Notes under the pieces: generated by a model
What the model was told of the DNA's origin: nothing
Database searches by the model: none
What the model saw: the letters and a program-made list of their open reading frames with translations, nothing else
Part shown: positions 28,404 through 37,174 of the stretch, piece after piece
Position numbering within the stretch: the first letter of the stretch is position 1
Layout: each line of letters starts with the position of its first letter
Position numbers and translations under genes: made by a program
Assembly (NCBI GenBank): GCA_003216435.1
Contig: QCIW01000007.1
Location: 1 to 56,905, forward strand
Length of the DNA stretch: 56,905 nucleotides
Source: Prochlorococcus sp. AG-402-N21
GTDB lineage: Bacteria > Cyanobacteriota > Cyanobacteriia > PCC-6307 > Cyanobiaceae
Direction: 5' to 3'

Positions 28404-28610
28404 TCAGTTCAATTCTTTAACTCTTTCCAAGAGCGCAAGATATAGATCTTCATCAATTTCTCTTATGTCATATTCAGATGGCATAAGCCCATGATGATGT
28501 TCATGAACTATCCGCCAGCATTCCTCTTCAAACTGTTTTCCTGATTTCCTATAACTTTCTTTAACCTTATAGGCTAATTTCTCAATAAGCTCTTTTCTAT
28601 TTAGTTCCAT
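28404..28610 (-). CDS. Small charged protein, unknown
   Basis: A 68-aa soluble helical protein with a His cluster (IVHEHHHGLMPSEYD) flanked by acidic and basic helices. ATG at 28610. It lies between the prohibitin and yajQ genes on the same strand, with 66 bases upstream. I know no function; the His trio could bind metal, but this is only composition. Confidence 0.55.
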   Translation of the reverse strand: MELNRKELIEKLAYKVKESYRKSGKQFEEECWRIVHEHHHGLMPSEYDIREIDEDLYLALLERVKELN

Positions 28611-28676
28611 GAAATTACATTCTATTTAAATAATATTCAAAAAGGGTAAAGACTCTTGCCAAAAGAAAGCATTAAA

Positions 28677-29174
28677 TCATCTGTAATTTTCATATTGCAA
28701 TGGAAAATCCAATTCACTCTCTTCAGCTTTCAATATTAAAATCGCTTCCTGCAAATCATCCTTACTTTTACCTGTAATCCTTAAAGAGTCACCTTGAATA
28801 GAAACAGTAACTTTCTTCAAATTATCTCTAATTAATTTACTTAACTTTTTAGCTATTTCCTGAGAAATGCCTTTTTTTAAAATAACCTCTTGTTTAACTC
28901 GGTTTCCACCTGAGATTTCTGGAGTTTGAAAATCAAATATCTTCAATGATAGATTTCTTTTGGTGGCTTTTTGCCTCAAAACCCCTTCTATTGCTTGCAA
29001 AGTCATATCACTAGCAGTTGTTATTATTAACTCATTGTCTTTTAATTCTATCTCTGTATTGGAATCCTTAAGGTCATAGCGCTGGTCAACCTCTCTTTTT
29101 AACTGATCAATAGCATTGACCAATTCTTGGCGATCAAAGTCAGAGACTACATCAAAAGAATAGGTAGAGGCCAT
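28677..29174 (-). CDS. YajQ-family nucleotide-binding protein (UPF0234)
   Basis: A 165-aa two-domain protein of the YajQ family. Xanthomonas members bind cyclic-di-GMP and control transcription, while the E. coli protein binds nucleic acids or nucleotides; the cyanobacterial role is unknown. Seen here are [20 protein letters not shown] at the start, [13 protein letters not shown], the middle [18 protein letters not shown], and the C-terminal [24 protein letters not shown], all family marks. ATG at 29174, full length. Confidence 0.9.
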   Translation of the reverse strand: MASTYSFDVVSDFDRQELVNAIDQLKREVDQRYDLKDSNTEIELKDNELIITTASDMTLQAIEGVLRQKATKRNLSLKIFDFQTPEISGGNRVKQEVILKKGISQEIAKKLSKLIRDNLKKVTVSIQGDSLRITGKSKDDLQEAILILKAEESELDFPLQYENYR

Positions 29175-29314
29175 TTGAGATTAATCTAGAATAAAAATAA
29201 TTAAATTAATATTATTAATAAATACACTTCTATGCATCTATAAACTTGAAATTAAATAAATCTGAACAAACAAAATTCTAATAAATACTGAACCTAAAAA
29301 GGTCTTAGATTTAA

Positions 29315-29833
29315 TCAATCAAAAAACAATAAGCTAACTATCTTGCCCATTTCCTCAGCATTATGACAACTGCTTATTAGAGTCTCACTATCATGAAAAG
29401 CAAAACAAATTAATTGGTCACAGCGATTAATAATTTCCTGATTGCAAAGACTGCTCGCCATTGGCAAAGGTAAATCATCATTATCCGGCCTTTCTATCAA
29501 ATGAAGAACCTGATCTAATTGCTCACGAATCTCTTTGGTTTGACGATCCAAGCTTTGTGGAAGCAAAACAGTCAAAAGAGAAGGATCAATTTCTAATACA
29601 GCTCTTATTACAGCTGCATTAACTCCTTGAGAACCAGAAGTGATCAAAGAATGGCCTTCTTGTGCCAAGGATCTTGCTATCAACTCAACAAGATGAATAG
29701 CTACGACAGGAACATGCCTACTACCTAAAAAAGCAATTCTTCTTTTGCCCTTGTCTTGCAACAAAGCTAATTCCTGAGCCAATGTGTCTACACGGCCTAA
29801 AGCAGGAAGATCTAATGAGCGGCTCAAGGACAT
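29315..29833 (-). CDS. SLOG-like Rossmann protein (DprA-related annotation)
   Basis: A 172-aa protein with one Rossmann-like core: RRIAFLGSRHVP, then a helix, then SLITSGSQGVNAAVIRAVLE, and VLLPQSL. This pattern matches the SLOG superfamily that includes DprA and the Lonely-guy proteins, but it lacks the DprA SAM-like and winged-helix domains; databases often label it DNA recombination-mediator protein A. A perfect AGGAGG abuts the ATG at 29833, and a TTG at codon 3 sits six bases from that AGGAGG, so the TTG may be the true start. The P-loop/DRTGG gene lies 21 bases upstream. Confidence 0.75.
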   Translation of the reverse strand: MSLSRSLDLPALGRVDTLAQELALLQDKGKRRIAFLGSRHVPVVAIHLVELIARSLAQEGHSLITSGSQGVNAAVIRAVLEIDPSLLTVLLPQSLDRQTKEIREQLDQVLHLIERPDNDDLPLPMASSLCNQEIINRCDQLICFAFHDSETLISSCHNAEEMGKIVSLLFFD

Positions 29834-29854
29834 CCTCCTATATATAAATTGTAG

Positions 29855-30964
29855 CTAAGAATTTTCATGAAATTTTGGATTTAATTCCAGGGCCTCAAAT
29901 AATCGATTTAAATCACAATGATCTTCCACAAGTCGGAATGCATAGCTAGCTTTTACTGATTCATGCAAACGAACATGTCCAAAAGCATTCTCTATCACTT
30001 CTACTGTTGAAAGTGTATCTCGGTCAACCTTCAACAAAGGTACTTCTAACTCTTCTGCCCTATTAACCAATTGAGGTAAAGGTTCTCCAGCTCCTGTGAG
30101 TATTAGACATTGAGTAGAGGCCTCTAAAGCCGCTAATTGCAAATCTGTCCTATCTGCCCCAGTAACAACTGCCATATTTCTTCGCCTTCGAAAAAATTCC
30201 ATTGCAGAGTTAACGCTCATCGCACCAATACTTAGTGTCTCAACCATCAATTCAAGACTTTCGGAACAACAAATAACTCGTGCATCCAACCTTCTGGAAA
30301 GTTCTTCAACAGTAACGCTCCTAAGAAGAGGTGATCTTGGCATCACTCCAAAAACATCTATCCCAAGATCCCTTAAAGAAGTGGTGACTTTACTCTCAAT
30401 ATTATTAATTTCATTTGGAGTTACAGCATTTAGAACCACTCCTACAAGATGGTCTCTTAATTGTTGTTTGGCAGCTAATAACTCCTCTACACTCCTGGAG
30501 TCCTTCCAGGGGTGAACTAATAAAACAGGTAAATCTAATTTTTTTGCAACTTCTACAAGGCTTAAACCATAAAGAAGCCCTTCATTTAAGCTTCCTGCCC
30601 CTTCAAGAATATTAATTCCCTCAAGAGGCTCTAATACAGTTTTTTTCAATCTTTCGAAATCATTCCCAGGTTCAAGGTTGGAAGCAAAAAGGCGTTTCTC
30701 CGAAATATATGATGACAAATAATCCACCGATGGTATTAATTGCTCTTCAGATAAACCAAGAGTTTTTCCTATAAAGCGCACATCATCATCAATTATTTTC
30801 GAAGTAATCTCCCCAGAATTAGGAGCCACCTCCAATGTGGTGGCAAGAGGTTTACCAAATCTAACTAATTTTTTAGATTGGATAAACTTACGAGCAATTC
30901 CCAAAACCAGAGCAGATTTACCACTAAATGGCTCACAAGATCCGATCAGTAAAGTCTTTCCCAT
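29855..30964 (-). CDS. P-loop protein with DRTGG-type domain
   Basis: A 369-aa protein. The N-terminal half is a BioD-like P-loop ATPase fold: GSCEPFSGKSALVLGIARK (Walker A variant), LEGAGSLNEG (Walker B region) and VLLVHPWKDSRSVEEL. The C-terminal half is a DRTGG-type domain (MAVVTGADRTDLQLAALE), as in the N-terminal part of long phosphate acetyltransferases, yet the acetyltransferase catalytic domain is absent. I start at the ATG at 30964, preceded by GAGG at six bases; the frame extends four codons to a TTG. It is the upstream partner of the SLOG gene. Ligand binding or sensing is plausible, not shown. Confidence 0.82.
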   Translation of the reverse strand: MGKTLLIGSCEPFSGKSALVLGIARKFIQSKKLVRFGKPLATTLEVAPNSGEITSKIIDDDVRFIGKTLGLSEEQLIPSVDYLSSYISEKRLFASNLEPGNDFERLKKTVLEPLEGINILEGAGSLNEGLLYGLSLVEVAKKLDLPVLLVHPWKDSRSVEELLAAKQQLRDHLVGVVLNAVTPNEINNIESKVTTSLRDLGIDVFGVMPRSPLLRSVTVEELSRRLDARVICCSESLELMVETLSIGAMSVNSAMEFFRRRRNMAVVTGADRTDLQLAALEASTQCLILTGAGEPLPQLVNRAEELEVPLLKVDRDTLSTVEVIENAFGHVRLHESVKASYAFRLVEDHCDLNRLFEALELNPKFHENS

Positions 30965-31160
30965 GACCGGCCTCAAAATACTTCTTTCTAAATAATTTTA
31001 TAATTTTAAAAAATTTCCTCAACAGCATTAAAAATAAATAATTGGAGATCAACAACATTTGAAATTTGATTTCTATAGAAAAAACCATTTATGATCAAAT
31101 CAAAATTCTTCTGCACACTTAAGTTTAATTTCTTTTACTTCTATAAATTAAATATAAATA

Positions 31161-31904
31161 ATGAGCAAAATTACTAAACATTTTAGCAATTGGGATCAAC
31201 TACGCGTAGGTATAACTGGGGCTTCAGGAGCTCTAGGAAGAGCTCTAACTAAAGAATTAAAAGACAAGGGTGCTTTTGTAATTGGATTTACTACAAAAGA
31301 TATTTCAAAGCAAAAGCCCTCTGAATATTCTCCACACAAATGGGTTAACTGGGAATGCGGACAAGAATCATTATTAGACAGCACCTTAATAACGCTAGAT
31401 ATAATAATATTAAATCATGGTATAAACAAACAAGGAGTTAGCGGAAATAAAGATATAAATATGGCCTTAGAAGTCAATGCTATCAGCTCTTGGAGAATAA
31501 TAGAACGCTTTGAATATCTATCCGAAAAAGATATAAATAATTCCAAATACAAAGAAATATGGGTAAACACATCAGAGGCTGAAATACAACCAGCCTTAAG
31601 CCCTTTATATGAAATAAGCAAAAGACTTTTAGGTCAAATAGTTTCTATTAAGATGGCAAGTATAAATAAAAGTCCACAAAAATCACTGAAGATTCGTAAA
31701 CTTATCTTAGGGCCATTCAAGTCAGATCTCAACCCGATAGGAATAATGGATGCTGAAATAGTTGCGAAGCAGATCTTAAATTTGGCTAAATTAAGAATAG
31801 ATCTTATTATTATAAGTCCTAATCCTATTACATATATTACTATGCCTATAACTGAACTATTAAGGTATATTTACTTAAAATTTACCCTTAGAATCAAACA
31901 TTAG
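31161..31904 (+). CDS. Short-chain dehydrogenase/reductase family protein
   Basis: A 247-aa Rossmann protein. GITGASGALGRALTKEL is the dinucleotide-binding Gly motif, LDIIILNHGIN replaces the usual NNAG motif, and YEISKRLLG supplies the catalytic Tyr and Lys. The C-terminal third is Lys/Ile-rich and ends with hydrophobic helices that could touch the membrane. The substrate cannot be told. ATG at 31161 after 184 AT-rich bases in which I find nothing clear. It converges with map, nine bases apart. Confidence 0.78.
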   Translation: MSKITKHFSNWDQLRVGITGASGALGRALTKELKDKGAFVIGFTTKDISKQKPSEYSPHKWVNWECGQESLLDSTLITLDIIILNHGINKQGVSGNKDINMALEVNAISSWRIIERFEYLSEKDINNSKYKEIWVNTSEAEIQPALSPLYEISKRLLGQIVSIKMASINKSPQKSLKIRKLILGPFKSDLNPIGIMDAEIVAKQILNLAKLRIDLIIISPNPITYITMPITELLRYIYLKFTLRIKH

Positions 31905-31913
31905 ACTTACAGG

Positions 31914-32753
31914 TTATATCTGGCGATCAGTAAGGATATCGCAACCTTTACTTGTAACTAAAACAGTATGTTCCCATTGAGCTGAAAGACTTCCATCTTT
32001 TGTTACAACCGTCCATCCATCTCTTAAAGTTCGACAATTTTTTTCTCCTAAATTAACTATTGGTTCTATAGCTAAAGTCATACCTTCGCGCAAAGTGACA
32101 TTAGGAAGGTCATTAGTTCTAAAATTAAAAACAGAGGGTTCTTCATGAAGGTTCCTCCCCACTCCATGGCCTGTGTAATCCTCAACAACACTAAAACCAT
32201 TAGCTGTTACTAGATCTTCAATCGCTCCAGCAATATCCAAAAGACTATTTTTAGGCCTAATTTGAGCAATCCCAGCTTTAAGGGCCTCCTGGGCAACCCT
32301 ACTTAAATCTTTAGCTTTACTTGAAACTTCTCCAACGCAAATAGTGATACAACTATCTCCGTGATAACCCTGGAAAAATGCCCCTGTATCTACCTTCAAC
32401 AAGTCTCCATTTTTTATGATCTTTTTAGGTGAAGGTATCCCATGAACAACTTCATTATTAATACTTGAACAAATGCTTGCGGGGAATCCATGGTAGCCCT
32501 TAAAACTTGGGGTAGCCCCCATTTCTCTAATACGACCTTCTGCAAATTTATCAAGATCAGCTGTTGACATTCCTGGCGCCGCAATTGAGTTAATTTCCTT
32601 GAGAACTGTTGCCACTATTCGACTAGCTTTCCTCATTATTTCTATCTCTCTTGCTGATTTAATCTCAATACCTCTCCTTTGCTGAATAACAGGTCCATTA
32701 GAATTACTCTGATGAGGACGAGAGGAGGAGAGAAGATCAGAAAAAAGTTTCAT
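31914..32753 (-). CDS. map: Methionine aminopeptidase, type I
   Basis: Removes the initiator Met from new proteins. The 279-aa protein has the pita-bread fold with the five metal ligands: Asp ([15 protein letters not shown], two Asp), His ([15 protein letters not shown]), Glu ([10 protein letters not shown]) and the last Glu ([11 protein letters not shown]). An N-terminal extension of about 35 polar residues precedes the conserved [22 protein letters not shown] at 32753. Bacteria often carry more than one map; this is a full-length type I copy. Confidence 0.95.
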   Translation of the reverse strand: MKLFSDLLSSSRPHQSNSNGPVIQQRRGIEIKSAREIEIMRKASRIVATVLKEINSIAAPGMSTADLDKFAEGRIREMGATPSFKGYHGFPASICSSINNEVVHGIPSPKKIIKNGDLLKVDTGAFFQGYHGDSCITICVGEVSSKAKDLSRVAQEALKAGIAQIRPKNSLLDIAGAIEDLVTANGFSVVEDYTGHGVGRNLHEEPSVFNFRTNDLPNVTLREGMTLAIEPIVNLGEKNCRTLRDGWTVVTKDGSLSAQWEHTVLVTSKGCDILTDRQI

Positions 32754-32959
32754 AATTTCTGCAAAATTAAAATTTTTCTTTTAAGGCCATTCCATTCATT
32801 TTGATAGATGAAATCCCTCTGTATATCAACTATATCGATTTCTTTGCAGGTTATTTCCTGATATAAAAAATCTACTCCTAAAAGAAAAGAAAAGAAATTA
32901 GCCAAGACGGATTACCCAGAAGCTACAATGTTTATCTTGAGGAACCTAAAGATCCGAGG

Positions 32960-33457
32960 ATGTCAGAAGATTCACAACCTACCTCACAAATGAAGGAGGA
33001 GGAAACAAGTACTGGAGCAGATCCAAGCTCCTTAAATACTGAAAGTTCGGAACTGGAAGCAAAGAATTCCACATCCGAATCAAATAATCCTTCTCCTAAA
33101 ATGAGTGCAAATGCACTTATTGATGAATTCCAAAAATCCCAACAAAAAAAGAGTCTCCCTGAAATTTATGTTGGCGATACGGTAAAAGTTGGAGTTCGTA
33201 TAAGTGAAGGAAATAAAGAAAGAGTTCAGCCATATGAAGGCGTAATCATTGCAAAGCGCCATGGAGGCTTAAATCAAACAATTACAGTTAGACGAATTTT
33301 TCAAGGTATAGGTGTTGAAAGAGTATTTATGGTTCACAGCCCGCAAGTAGCTTCTATAAAAGTCGAGCGCCGCGGTAAAGTTAGAAGAGCGAAGCTTTTC
33401 TATCTGCGAGAACGTGTAGGCAAAGCCACACGCGTCAAGCAGCGCTTCGACCGCTGA
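32960..33457 (+). CDS. rplS: Ribosomal protein L19 with acidic N-terminal extension
   Basis: Large-subunit protein at the 30S/50S contact. The L19 core covers about residues 50-165 ([65 protein letters not shown]). Residues 1-47 form a Ser/Glu/Asn-rich extension outside the family core. The ATG at 32960 is preceded by GAGG; a shorter start at Met48 (33101) exists but lacks a ribosome-binding site. The 206-base upstream spacer should carry its promoter; I cannot pinpoint it. tRNA-Trp follows. Confidence 0.94.
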   Translation: MSEDSQPTSQMKEEETSTGADPSSLNTESSELEAKNSTSESNNPSPKMSANALIDEFQKSQQKKSLPEIYVGDTVKVGVRISEGNKERVQPYEGVIIAKRHGGLNQTITVRRIFQGIGVERVFMVHSPQVASIKVERRGKVRRAKLFYLRERVGKATRVKQRFDR

Positions 33458-33474
33458 GGTTTCGGCCTCATTTT
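33455..33474 (+). terminator. Weak terminator hairpin at the rplS stop
   Basis: The stop codon lies in a hairpin of TGAGGT paired with GCCTCA around a TTCG loop (33455-33470), followed by four T. The stem is short, so read-through into tRNA-Trp is likely. A second perfect hairpin lies at 33483-33502. Confidence 0.35.
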
Positions 33475-33519
33475 ATCCACCTGTCATTATTGTGATAATG
33501 ACCAAAGGGTATTTACAAT

Positions 33520-33592
33520 GCGCCGTTAGTTCAGTTGGTAGAACGCAGGTCTCCAAAACCTGATGTCGGGGGTTCGAGTCCTCCACGGCGCG
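33520..33592 (+). tRNA. tRNA-Trp (CCA)
   Basis: A 73-base cloverleaf: acceptor GCGCCGT pairs with ACGGCGC, discriminator G; D-arm GTTCAGTTGGTAGAAC; anticodon stem GCAGG/CCTGA-type with loop CTCCAAA, anticodon CCA; T-arm GGGGGTTCGAGTCCTCC. No CCA end is encoded. It is the next gene after rplS. Confidence 0.96.
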
Positions 33593-33628
33593 TTCGATCA
33601 CCCTCAATGCAGTTACTTTGTTTAAAGA

Positions 33629-33817
33629 ATGGAGTTAGATCTTCAACCTGGTGATGTCGTTAAAGTTCTTGAATCAGCCGCCTTAGGCTGGGTTCGAGCA
33701 AGAGTCATTCGAGTTAAATCTGGCGGAAGAGTTGTAGTACAAAGCGATCAAGGGAGAGAGTTTACGGCCAGAGGTAATCAAGTTCGTCTCATAGAACCTG
33801 CGGGATTTCGTCCTTGA
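33629..33817 (+). CDS. Small conserved SH3/KOW-like protein
   Basis: A 62-aa basic beta-rich protein. LQPGDVVKVLESAALGWVRARVIRVKSGGRVVVQSDQG reads like a small SH3 or KOW barrel, a fold that often contacts RNA or ribosomal parts. It is strongly constrained in length and has no other motif. ATG at 33629, 36 bases after tRNA-Trp. It may be a picocyanobacterial conserved protein of unknown role. A weak hairpin follows at 33851-33869, which may end the transcript. Confidence 0.7.
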   Translation: MELDLQPGDVVKVLESAALGWVRARVIRVKSGGRVVVQSDQGREFTARGNQVRLIEPAGFRP

Positions 33818-33928
33818 ATATTTCAATTCTCTAAATTTTCCCGCAGCTATTAGCAAATAAAACTTGCTATTTTCAATTTCCCTAAAAGTCTTGACTCTAA
33901 AATTTATTAAAAAAACAAATTTTCTGAG

Positions 33929-33958
33929 TTGACGATTAGCTGGTATTAGATTGATACT
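33929..33958 (+). promoter_or_regulatory. Candidate sigma-70 promoter for tRNA-Asp
   Basis: TTGACG (33929-33934), an 18-base spacer and GATACT (33953-33958; four of six matches to TATAAT) sit about 60 bases before tRNA-Asp. No mapped start is available; the match to the consensus is moderate. Confidence 0.4.
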
Positions 33959-34018
33959 TCTCTGAGGGTTTAAAAGCCAACCATATCTCTAAAGTCCTTA
34001 CCTGGACATTAGAACTAT

Positions 34019-34092
34019 GGGACCGTAGTTCAACTGGTTAGAGCACCGCCCTGTCACGGCGGAAGTTGCGGGTTCGAATCCCGTCGGTCCCG
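34019..34092 (+). tRNA. tRNA-Asp (GTC)
   Basis: A 74-base cloverleaf: acceptor GGGACCG pairs with CGGTCCC, discriminator G; D-arm GTTCAACTGGTTAGAGC; anticodon loop CTGTCAC, anticodon GTC; T-arm GCGGGTTCGAATCCCGT. No encoded CCA. It ends 20 bases before the gltX start, so the two may be cotranscribed and processed apart. Confidence 0.97.
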
Positions 34093-34112
34093 TTCCAACA
34101 TAAAAACAAAGT

Positions 34113-35546
34113 GTGACGGTTAGAGTAAGACTTGCCCCCAGCCCAACAGGAACACTCCATATAGGAACAGCCAGGACAGCTTTGTTTAATTGGCTTTTTG
34201 CTAAAAAAAACGCCGGGAAATTTCTACTTCGAATAGAAGATACCGACAAAGAAAGATCAAGTCCAAAATTTTTAGAAAACATTCTTGAAGGATTGAAATG
34301 GTTAAACCTTGATTGGGATGAACAATTAACTATTCAGAGCTCGCGTATAGAAGAACATAAAAAAGCCATCAAGACTCTTTTAAAAAGAGGTCTCGCTTAT
34401 CGCTGTTATGCCACTGACAATGAACTTGAAGAAATGAGGAAGTCTCAAAAGCTTCAAGGGAAACCACCTCGCTATGACAACAGATGCAGAGACTTAAATG
34501 AAGCCGAAGAAAAGAAATATATATCCGAAGGAAGATCTTCAGTAATTCGTTTTCGAATAGATGAATCTCAATCCATCGAATGGGATGACCTAATCAGAGG
34601 AGCAATGACATGGAGCGGTCAAGATCTTGGAGGAGATATGGTTATTTCCCGGAGAACAAACAATTCTGAAATTGGAGAACCTTTATATAACTTAGCTGTC
34701 GTTATAGATGATGCAGCAATGGAAATAAGTCATGTAATCCGAGGTGAGGACCATATTGCCAACACTGCAAAACAAATACTTCTTTACGAAGCTCTTGGAC
34801 TCAAAACACCTAAATTTGCCCATACTCCCCTAATACTAAATTCTGAAGGTAAAAAGCTTTCCAAAAGAGATGGGGTTACATCCATAAGTGACTTTAAAGA
34901 AATGGGCTACACCTCAGAGTCCTTAACTAACTACATGGCTTTATTAGGCTGGTCAATTCCTGAAGGAATGAATGAAAGATTTACTCTTCAAGAAGCAAGT
35001 AAATTATTTAGTTTTAATAAAGTAAATAAATCAGGTGCGAAATTTGATTGGGACAAACTCAACTGGCTAAATTCCCAAGTAATTCATGAATTACCACCAG
35101 AAAAGTTATTTAAATCCGTTGAACCATTATTAATAAAAAATGGATGGAAAATTCCAAGTCAAAAATGGGGAAATGATCTAAGCACCCTTATAGGACCTTC
35201 ATTAGTCACTTTTAATGATTTCTTAAAAGAAGCAAAACCATTCTTTGAAGAGCCTTCCTTGCAAGAAGACGGAGCTAATCAGTTACAAGCAACAGGAGCA
35301 AAAGAAGCCATTAGTGCTCTAATTAATGAATTAGAAGAAAACCCATGGAATGGCGAAGATTTAAACAAAGCAAAAGATTTGATTCAAAACACCTTTTCCA
35401 AAACAAAAATAAAAAAAGGTGTCATTATGAAAAGCCTTAGAGCAGCTTTACTTGGGAACTTAAAAGGACCAGATCTAATTAGTACCTGGGGACTCTTAGC
35501 TCAAATGAGTAAAGATATAAATCGTTTAAAAAAATGCCTTGATTAA
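34113..35546 (+). CDS. gltX: Glutamyl-tRNA synthetase
   Basis: Charges tRNA-Glu, whose product feeds both translation and, via glutamyl-tRNA reductase, tetrapyrrole synthesis; in most cyanobacteria the enzyme also serves tRNA-Gln before amidation. The 477-aa class I enzyme has [16 protein letters not shown] (HIGH-like, near residue 16), the catalytic-domain segment [24 protein letters not shown] (KMSKS-like) and the C-terminal helical domain. The start is a GTG at 34113, just before [11 protein letters not shown], the conserved opening. Its stop TAA abuts the stop of the convergent antiporter with no base between. Confidence 0.96.
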   Translation: MTVRVRLAPSPTGTLHIGTARTALFNWLFAKKNAGKFLLRIEDTDKERSSPKFLENILEGLKWLNLDWDEQLTIQSSRIEEHKKAIKTLLKRGLAYRCYATDNELEEMRKSQKLQGKPPRYDNRCRDLNEAEEKKYISEGRSSVIRFRIDESQSIEWDDLIRGAMTWSGQDLGGDMVISRRTNNSEIGEPLYNLAVVIDDAAMEISHVIRGEDHIANTAKQILLYEALGLKTPKFAHTPLILNSEGKKLSKRDGVTSISDFKEMGYTSESLTNYMALLGWSIPEGMNERFTLQEASKLFSFNKVNKSGAKFDWDKLNWLNSQVIHELPPEKLFKSVEPLLIKNGWKIPSQKWGNDLSTLIGPSLVTFNDFLKEAKPFFEEPSLQEDGANQLQATGAKEAISALINELEENPWNGEDLNKAKDLIQNTFSKTKIKKGVIMKSLRAALLGNLKGPDLISTWGLLAQMSKDINRLKKCLD

Positions 35547-36746
35547 TTATTCTTCTTTTTTTAACAAGCCCAATGCTCTTGCGAAAGGTTGAGCAGTAAG
35601 GCCTTGAATTCCTACTGTCATAAGAATTGTCAAAAAAACCAACCCTTGTAATGGTCCTGCTCCCAAAACACCTGCTTGTTCCAAACGAATAGAAAATAAA
35701 GAAGCTACTGCAGCCGTAACAATTCCTCTTGGAGCTAGCCATCCTAAAAATAATTTCTGCTTGAAATCAAGAGGCAATCCAATAGTGGCAAGGCTAACTG
35801 CTACAGGACGAACAACCAACATCAAAACAAGAACGCAAGTAATCCCTCCCCAACCAAGTGGACTTAATTCTCGCCAAGAAACATCTGCAGCCAAAAGTGG
35901 GAACAACATTGTTATTGCGAGTTGAGCTAATTGGCGGATTAACTCATCTAACTGATTTGCATTCGTAGATGGCCTTCTGCCAACTATGAATCCAGCAGCA
36001 ACTGAGGCCGGCAAGCCAGATTCCGGCAAAATCCATTCTGAGATCCCATAAAGAAGAAATAGGAACCCAAGAGTTAATTGCAATCTAATTCCGGATGTTG
36101 GATCTGATGGCACCCGCTTTAAGCATTCTGAAAGGAGCCAACCAACCAACAAACCCATTAAGACTCCTCCTCCCAATCGCGCGAATAACCCCAGAGCCAA
36201 TTCCTTCCAACCATGGAGATCACCAACCAAGAGCTCTAATAAAAGCAATGCAAGCACTGCTCCAATAGGCTCCAAAACCAACCCTTCTGCTTCCAAAACA
36301 TCGCTCAGAGGAGAATCTAGACGAATTTGTTTAACTAATGGACTTATTACTGTTGGTCCAGTAGCTAAAACTATCGCGCTATAAACAGCCGCAACATTCC
36401 AACCCAAACCAGCTAAAAAATGTGCAGCCAGGAGACCTGCTGCCAAGGAAATTGATAATCTTAAAAATGAAATCCTAATTACAATTGCCTTGATTGTTTC
36501 TCCAGGAAGTCGAAGGTTTAAACCACCATCAAACAAAACAAGACTGACTAATAAGCCAACAATTATTTCCAATCCCTGCCCCAAGTCAAGCGGTTCAACT
36601 AAGCCCAAACCTGAACGACCAATTAACAATCCAGACAGCAGAAGCAACACAACGCCTGGAAGACCAGTTAATAAAGACAAAAATCTCGCCCCCGCTCCAG
36701 CAAAAACGGTTACCCCCCAGAGAAGGCCGAGACGCTCAGGCGTCAT
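35547..36746 (-). CDS. Cation:proton antiporter (CPA1/NhaP type)
   Basis: A 399-aa membrane protein with about twelve helices. Features of the CPA superfamily are ALFDGGLNLRL-like acidic motif (LVLFDGGLNLRL), ATGPTVISPLVKQIRLDSPLSD, and EGLVLEPIGAVLALLLLELL in the ion-path region; the C-terminal cytoplasmic regulatory domain is missing, so it is a short form. It should exchange Na+ or K+ for H+. ATG at 36746. Abuts gltX tail to tail. Confidence 0.88.
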   Translation of the reverse strand: MTPERLGLLWGVTVFAGAGARFLSLLTGLPGVVLLLLSGLLIGRSGLGLVEPLDLGQGLEIIVGLLVSLVLFDGGLNLRLPGETIKAIVIRISFLRLSISLAAGLLAAHFLAGLGWNVAAVYSAIVLATGPTVISPLVKQIRLDSPLSDVLEAEGLVLEPIGAVLALLLLELLVGDLHGWKELALGLFARLGGGVLMGLLVGWLLSECLKRVPSDPTSGIRLQLTLGFLFLLYGISEWILPESGLPASVAAGFIVGRRPSTNANQLDELIRQLAQLAITMLFPLLAADVSWRELSPLGWGGITCVLVLMLVVRPVAVSLATIGLPLDFKQKLFLGWLAPRGIVTAAVASLFSIRLEQAGVLGAGPLQGLVFLTILMTVGIQGLTAQPFARALGLLKKEE

Positions 36747-36959
36747 AAATAACTTCTAATAAAGTCATCAAACTCAGGTCTTTAAAAATTTAGATGGTTC
36801 TAGGAATGGAAAGCTAATCTCACCAAATAACATTACGTGCATTATCAATTGGTAGAAAATTAAAGACTCCCTTCTTGTATAACTCTATAAGCATCAAAAT
36901 GGTAGCGATCTATAAATGTTTTATTTATAAAATGTCCTATATCCAAATCTCGATCTGAG

Positions 36960-37142
36960 TTAGTTCCCAAAAAATAAATTTGAGCCAATAAAGGTTAACG
37001 CTAACAACAAAAGTCCAGCTATCGCCATACGCCCATTCCATATTTCAGCTTGGTAAGTAAATCCTCTTCTCCAGGAATTAAGCTCCTTTTTACTAACAGG
37101 TGAAGATGATTTTATTGGATTATTTTTGGATTCAGAATACAT
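36960..37142 (-). CDS. hli: High-light-inducible protein (HLIP)
   Basis: A 60-aa single-helix chlorophyll-binding protein of the LHC superfamily, placed in the thylakoid membrane, where such proteins quench energy and help chlorophyll recycling or PSII assembly. A polar N-terminus is followed by the signature AEIWNGRMAIAGLL (Glu, Asn, Arg as pigment ligands) in one helix at about residues 32-54. ATG at 37142, 32 bases downstream of tsaD on the same strand. Its last third is overlapped by another small open frame (see findings). Confidence 0.92.
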   Translation of the reverse strand: MYSESKNNPIKSSSPVSKKELNSWRRGFTYQAEIWNGRMAIAGLLLLALTFIGSNLFFGN

Positions 37143-37174
37143 AGAGAGTCAAAGAAAACCAAAAACTTGAAGTT

